A DNA stretch of 15,609 nucleotides, from the NCBI GenBank assembly GCA_040754295.1, contig JBFMCQ010000081.1, forward strand, positions 1 through 15,609, in the 5' to 3' direction. Of the stretch, positions 13,354 through 15,609 are shown piece by piece (positions within the stretch are counted from its first letter, which is position 1; each line of letters starts with the position of its first letter). The notes beneath the pieces were generated by a model. The model was given only the letters and a program-made list of their open reading frames with translations, made no database searches and was not told where the DNA came from. A program made the position numbers and the translations under genes. This stretch comes from Solimonas sp040754295. Its GTDB lineage: Bacteria; Pseudomonadota; Gammaproteobacteria; Nevskiales; Nevskiaceae.

Positions 13354-15609
13354 CACGCCGGCTCCGCCACGACCGCCACACCCTTGAAGCGGCTGCTTTT
13401 CTCCTCGTCCGTGGCCGGGCGGATCTGGCCACGCTCCTCGACGAAGACGACGTTGTTGTCGCCGGCGTCGCTGTTGACGAAGGTGCGGAAGCGCTTGAGC
13501 GTTTCCGGATCCTCGATTGCCTTCTTCCACTCGCAGGCGTAGGTGTCGATCACCTGTGCCATCTCCGCTTCCAGCTCGGCGCCGATGCCGAGCTTGTCGT
13601 GCACGATCACGTCCTTGAGATAGTCGAGCCCGCCTTCGAGGTTGTCGCGCCAGACGCTGGTGCGCTGCAGGCGGTCGGCGGTGCGGATGTAGAACATCAG
13701 GAAGCGGTCGATGTAGCGGAGCAGCGTGGCGTCGTCGAGATCGGCGGCCAGCAGCTCGGCGTGCCTTGGCTTCATGCCGCCGTTGCCGCAGACGTAGAGG
13801 TTCCAGCCCTTCTCGGTGGCGATCACGCCGACGTCCTTGGACTGCGCCTCGGCGCATTCGCGCGTGCAGCCGGAGGCGGCGAACTTGAGCTTGTGCGGCG
13901 CGCGCAGGCCCTTGTAGCGGTGCTCGATGGTCAGCGCCATGCTCACCGAGTCCTGCACGCCGTAGCGGCACCAGGTGCTGCCGACGCAGGACTTCACCGT
14001 GCGCACGGCCTTGCCGTAGGCGTGGCCCGACTCGAAGCCGGCGTCGACCAGCTCCTTCCAGATCAGCGGCAGCTGGTGCACCTGCGCGCCGAACATGTCG
14101 ATGCGCTGGCCGCCAGTGATCTTGGTGTACAGGCCGTACTTCTTCGCGACCTGACCGAGCACGATCAGCTTGTCCGGTGTGATCTCGCCGCCGGCGATGC
14201 GCGGCACGATCGAGTAGGTGCCGTCCTTCTGGATGTTGGCGAGGAAGTAATCGTTGGTATCCTGCAGCGCGGCTTTGTCCTTCTTGAGCACGAACTCGTT
14301 CCAGCACGAGGCGAAGATGCTCGCCGCCGCCGGCTTGCAGATGTCGCAGCCCAGGCCCTTGCCGTGCTTCGCGATGAGTTCATCGAAGGTTTCGATGCGG
14401 CCGACGCGCACCAGGTGATACAGCTCCTGACGCGAGTACGGGAAGTGCTCGCAGATGTGGTTGTTGACGGCAACGCCCCGGCGCTTGAGCTCGGCCTTGA
14501 GGATCTGCGTGACCAGCGGTGCGCAGCCGCCGCAGGACGTCGACGCCGCCGTGCACTTCTTTAGCGCACCGAGCGTCGTGGCACCTTCGGCGACCGCGCT
14601 GCACAGCGCGTCCTTGGTGACGAAGTTGCAGCTGCAGATCAGCGCCGCGCCGGGCAGCGCGTCGACACCCAGCGCCGGCCTGGCCTTGCCCTCGCCGGAC
14701 GGCAGGATCAGGAATTCCGGCTCCGGCGGCAGCTCCATCTTGTTGAGCATCATCTGCAGCAGCGTGCCGTACTCCTCGGCATCGCCGACCAGCACGCCGC
14801 CGAGCAGGGTCTTGCCGTCCTCGCTGGTGACGAGCTTCTTGTAGATCTGCCGGCGCTCGTCGGAGTACACGTAGGCGCGCGCACCCGGCGTCGCGCCGTG
14901 GGCGTCGCCGAAACTGGCGACGTCGACGCCCATCAGCTTGAGCTTGGTGGACATGTCGGCGCCCAGAAACTCGTGAGGCGTGAAGCGTGAGGCGTGAGGC
15001 GTGAGCGTTGCCGCAACGTGCGCCGCGCAGACGCGCGCCATCTCGTAGCCGGGCGCAACCAGGCCGAAGATCTTGCCATCCCACAGCGCGCATTCGCCGA
15101 TCGCGTAGATGTCGTCGTCGAGTGTGCGGCAGAAGTTGTCGATGACGATGCCGCCGCGCGGACCGACGCCAAGCCCGCAGGCGCGCGCGAGTTCATCCCG
15201 CGGACGGATGCCGGCCGAGAACACGATCATGTCGGTTTCGAGCTCGGAGCCGTCGGCGAACTTCATCTTGTGCCGGCAGGACTGGCCGTCGACGATCTCG
15301 ACGGTGTTCTTCTGCGTGTGCACCGTCACGCCCAGCGATTCGATCTTGCGCCGCAGCACGCGGCCGCCGCCGTCGTCGACCTGCACCGCCATCAGCCGCG
15401 GCGCGAACTCGACGACGTGCGTCTGCAGGCCCATGTCCTGCAGCGCCTTGGCCGCTTCCAGGCCGAGCAGGCCGCCGCCGACGACGGCGCCGACCTTCGA
15501 GCGCTTGCCCGCCTGCGTCATCGCCTCCAGGTCCTCGATCCTGCGGTAGACGAAGCAGGCGTCGCGATCCTTGCCCGGAATCGGCGGTACGAAGGGATAG
15601 CTGCCGGTC
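13353..15609 (-). CDS. nirB: nitrite reductase large subunit NirB, start missing
   Basis: 751 residues are visible; the first hundred or so lie beyond the right edge. The frame begins with TGSYPFVPPIPG, a conserved NirB block, followed by VVGGGLLGLEAAKAL (NAD-binding), ETDMIVFSAGIRPRDELA and YAIGECALWDGKIFGL. Then come LGADMSTKLKLMGVDVASFGD, a BFD-type [2Fe-2S] domain (ICSCNF with later SCGGC), and the sulfite/nitrite reductase domains with the siroheme-[4Fe-4S] ligands in SCVGSTWC and GCTREC. The enzyme reduces nitrite to ammonium with six electrons from NAD(P)H. Its last codon overlaps nirD. A heptanucleotide repeat tract (14974-15001) inserts TPHASRFTPH in the linker before LGADMSTKLKL; the frame is kept. 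Confidence 0.97.
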   Translation of the reverse strand, partial: TGSYPFVPPIPGKDRDACFVYRRIEDLEAMTQAGKRSKVGAVVGGGLLGLEAAKALQDMGLQTHVVEFAPRLMAVQVDDGGGRVLRRKIESLGVTVHTQKNTVEIVDGQSCRHKMKFADGSELETDMIVFSAGIRPRDELARACGLGVGPRGGIVIDNFCRTLDDDIYAIGECALWDGKIFGLVAPGYEMARVCAAHVAATLTPHASRFTPHEFLGADMSTKLKLMGVDVASFGDAHGATPGARAYVYSDERRQIYKKLVTSEDGKTLLGGVLVGDAEEYGTLLQMMLNKMELPPEPEFLILPSGEGKARPALGVDALPGAALICSCNFVTKDALCSAVAEGATTLGALKKCTAASTSCGGCAPLVTQILKAELKRRGVAVNNHICEHFPYSRQELYHLVRVGRIETFDELIAKHGKGLGCDICKPAAASIFASCWNEFVLKKDKAALQDTNDYFLANIQKDGTYSIVPRIAGGEITPDKLIVLGQVAKKYGLYTKITGGQRIDMFGAQVHQLPLIWKELVDAGFESGHAYGKAVRTVKSCVGSTWCRYGVQDSVSMALTIEHRYKGLRAPHKLKFAASGCTRECAEAQSKDVGVIATEKGWNLYVCGNGGMKPRHAELLAADLDDATLLRYIDRFLMFYIRTADRLQRTSVWRDNLEGGLDYLKDVIVHDKLGIGAELEAEMAQVIDTYACEWKKAIEDPETLKRFRTFVNSDAGDNNVVFVEERGQIRPATDEEKSSRFKGVAVVAEPA
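14974..15001. repeat. heptanucleotide tandem repeat, TGAGGCG-type, inside nirB
   Basis: Four heptads: TGAGGCG (14974-14980), TGAAGCG (14981-14987), TGAGGCG (14988-14994) and TGAGGCG (14995-15001). It reads TPHASRFTPH on the coding strand, nearly the same peptide as in nasA, between AAHVAATL and the conserved FLGADMSTKLKL. Same unit and orientation as the tract at 9781-9808, about 5 kb away. Confidence 0.95.

Noticed and set aside
11555..13432. 625-codon - strand ORF taken as one protein
   Set aside because: Its first part is nirD read in another frame (12995-13432). The stretch without stops is an effect of high GC. The true gene starts at 12796 or at most 12994.

Overview
High-GC bacterial DNA, most likely from a proteobacterium. 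The evidence is the NirBD plus NasA type of assimilatory nitrate reduction, a ModE-type regulator, a MoaC-MoaB fusion, and seven-base direct repeats of a kind I associate, from memory, with Xanthomonadales and related Gammaproteobacteria. The lineage is inference only. No rRNA, tRNA, CRISPR array, complete insertion sequence or origin was seen, and no stretch over 300 bases lacks a gene.

Left part (1-2084, + strand): the 3' end of an amidohydrolase of the 8-oxoguanine deaminase type, then a three-helix membrane protein of unknown function, then a small M15-family peptidoglycan peptidase whose GTG start overlaps the stop of the membrane protein. Facing them (2185-3371, - strand) is the remnant of a type II restriction-modification system. 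It has a beta-class DNA methyltransferase with a shortened N-terminus and an XhoI/PaeR7I-type endonuclease that appears to have lost its central catalytic part by an in-frame internal deletion.

Middle part (3526-8271, - strand): a molybdenum cofactor operon read leftwards as mobA-moaA-moaD-moaE-moaCB-moeA. It covers cyclization of GTP (MoaA, MoaC), the molybdopterin synthase subunits (MoaD, MoaE), adenylation of molybdopterin (MoaB), molybdate insertion (MoeA) and guanylylation (MobA). A single-domain ModE regulator is divergent from it (8394-8747). A perfect-half-site ModE-like operator (8274-8297) lies against the mobA start codon and covers the best -10 candidate.

Right part (8763-15609, - strand): a nitrate assimilation operon read leftwards as nirB (start beyond the right edge)-nirD-nasB-nasA. 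Nitrate is reduced to nitrite by the molybdenum enzyme NasA, fed by the FAD protein NasB, and then to ammonium by the siroheme enzyme NirBD. NasA is the evident customer of the neighbouring cofactor operon.

The most unusual features are four in-frame heptanucleotide repeat tracts inside nasA (three) and nirB (one), the gutted restriction enzyme gene, a duplicated and interrupted N-terminus in front of nasB, and a short element shared between two intergenic regions.
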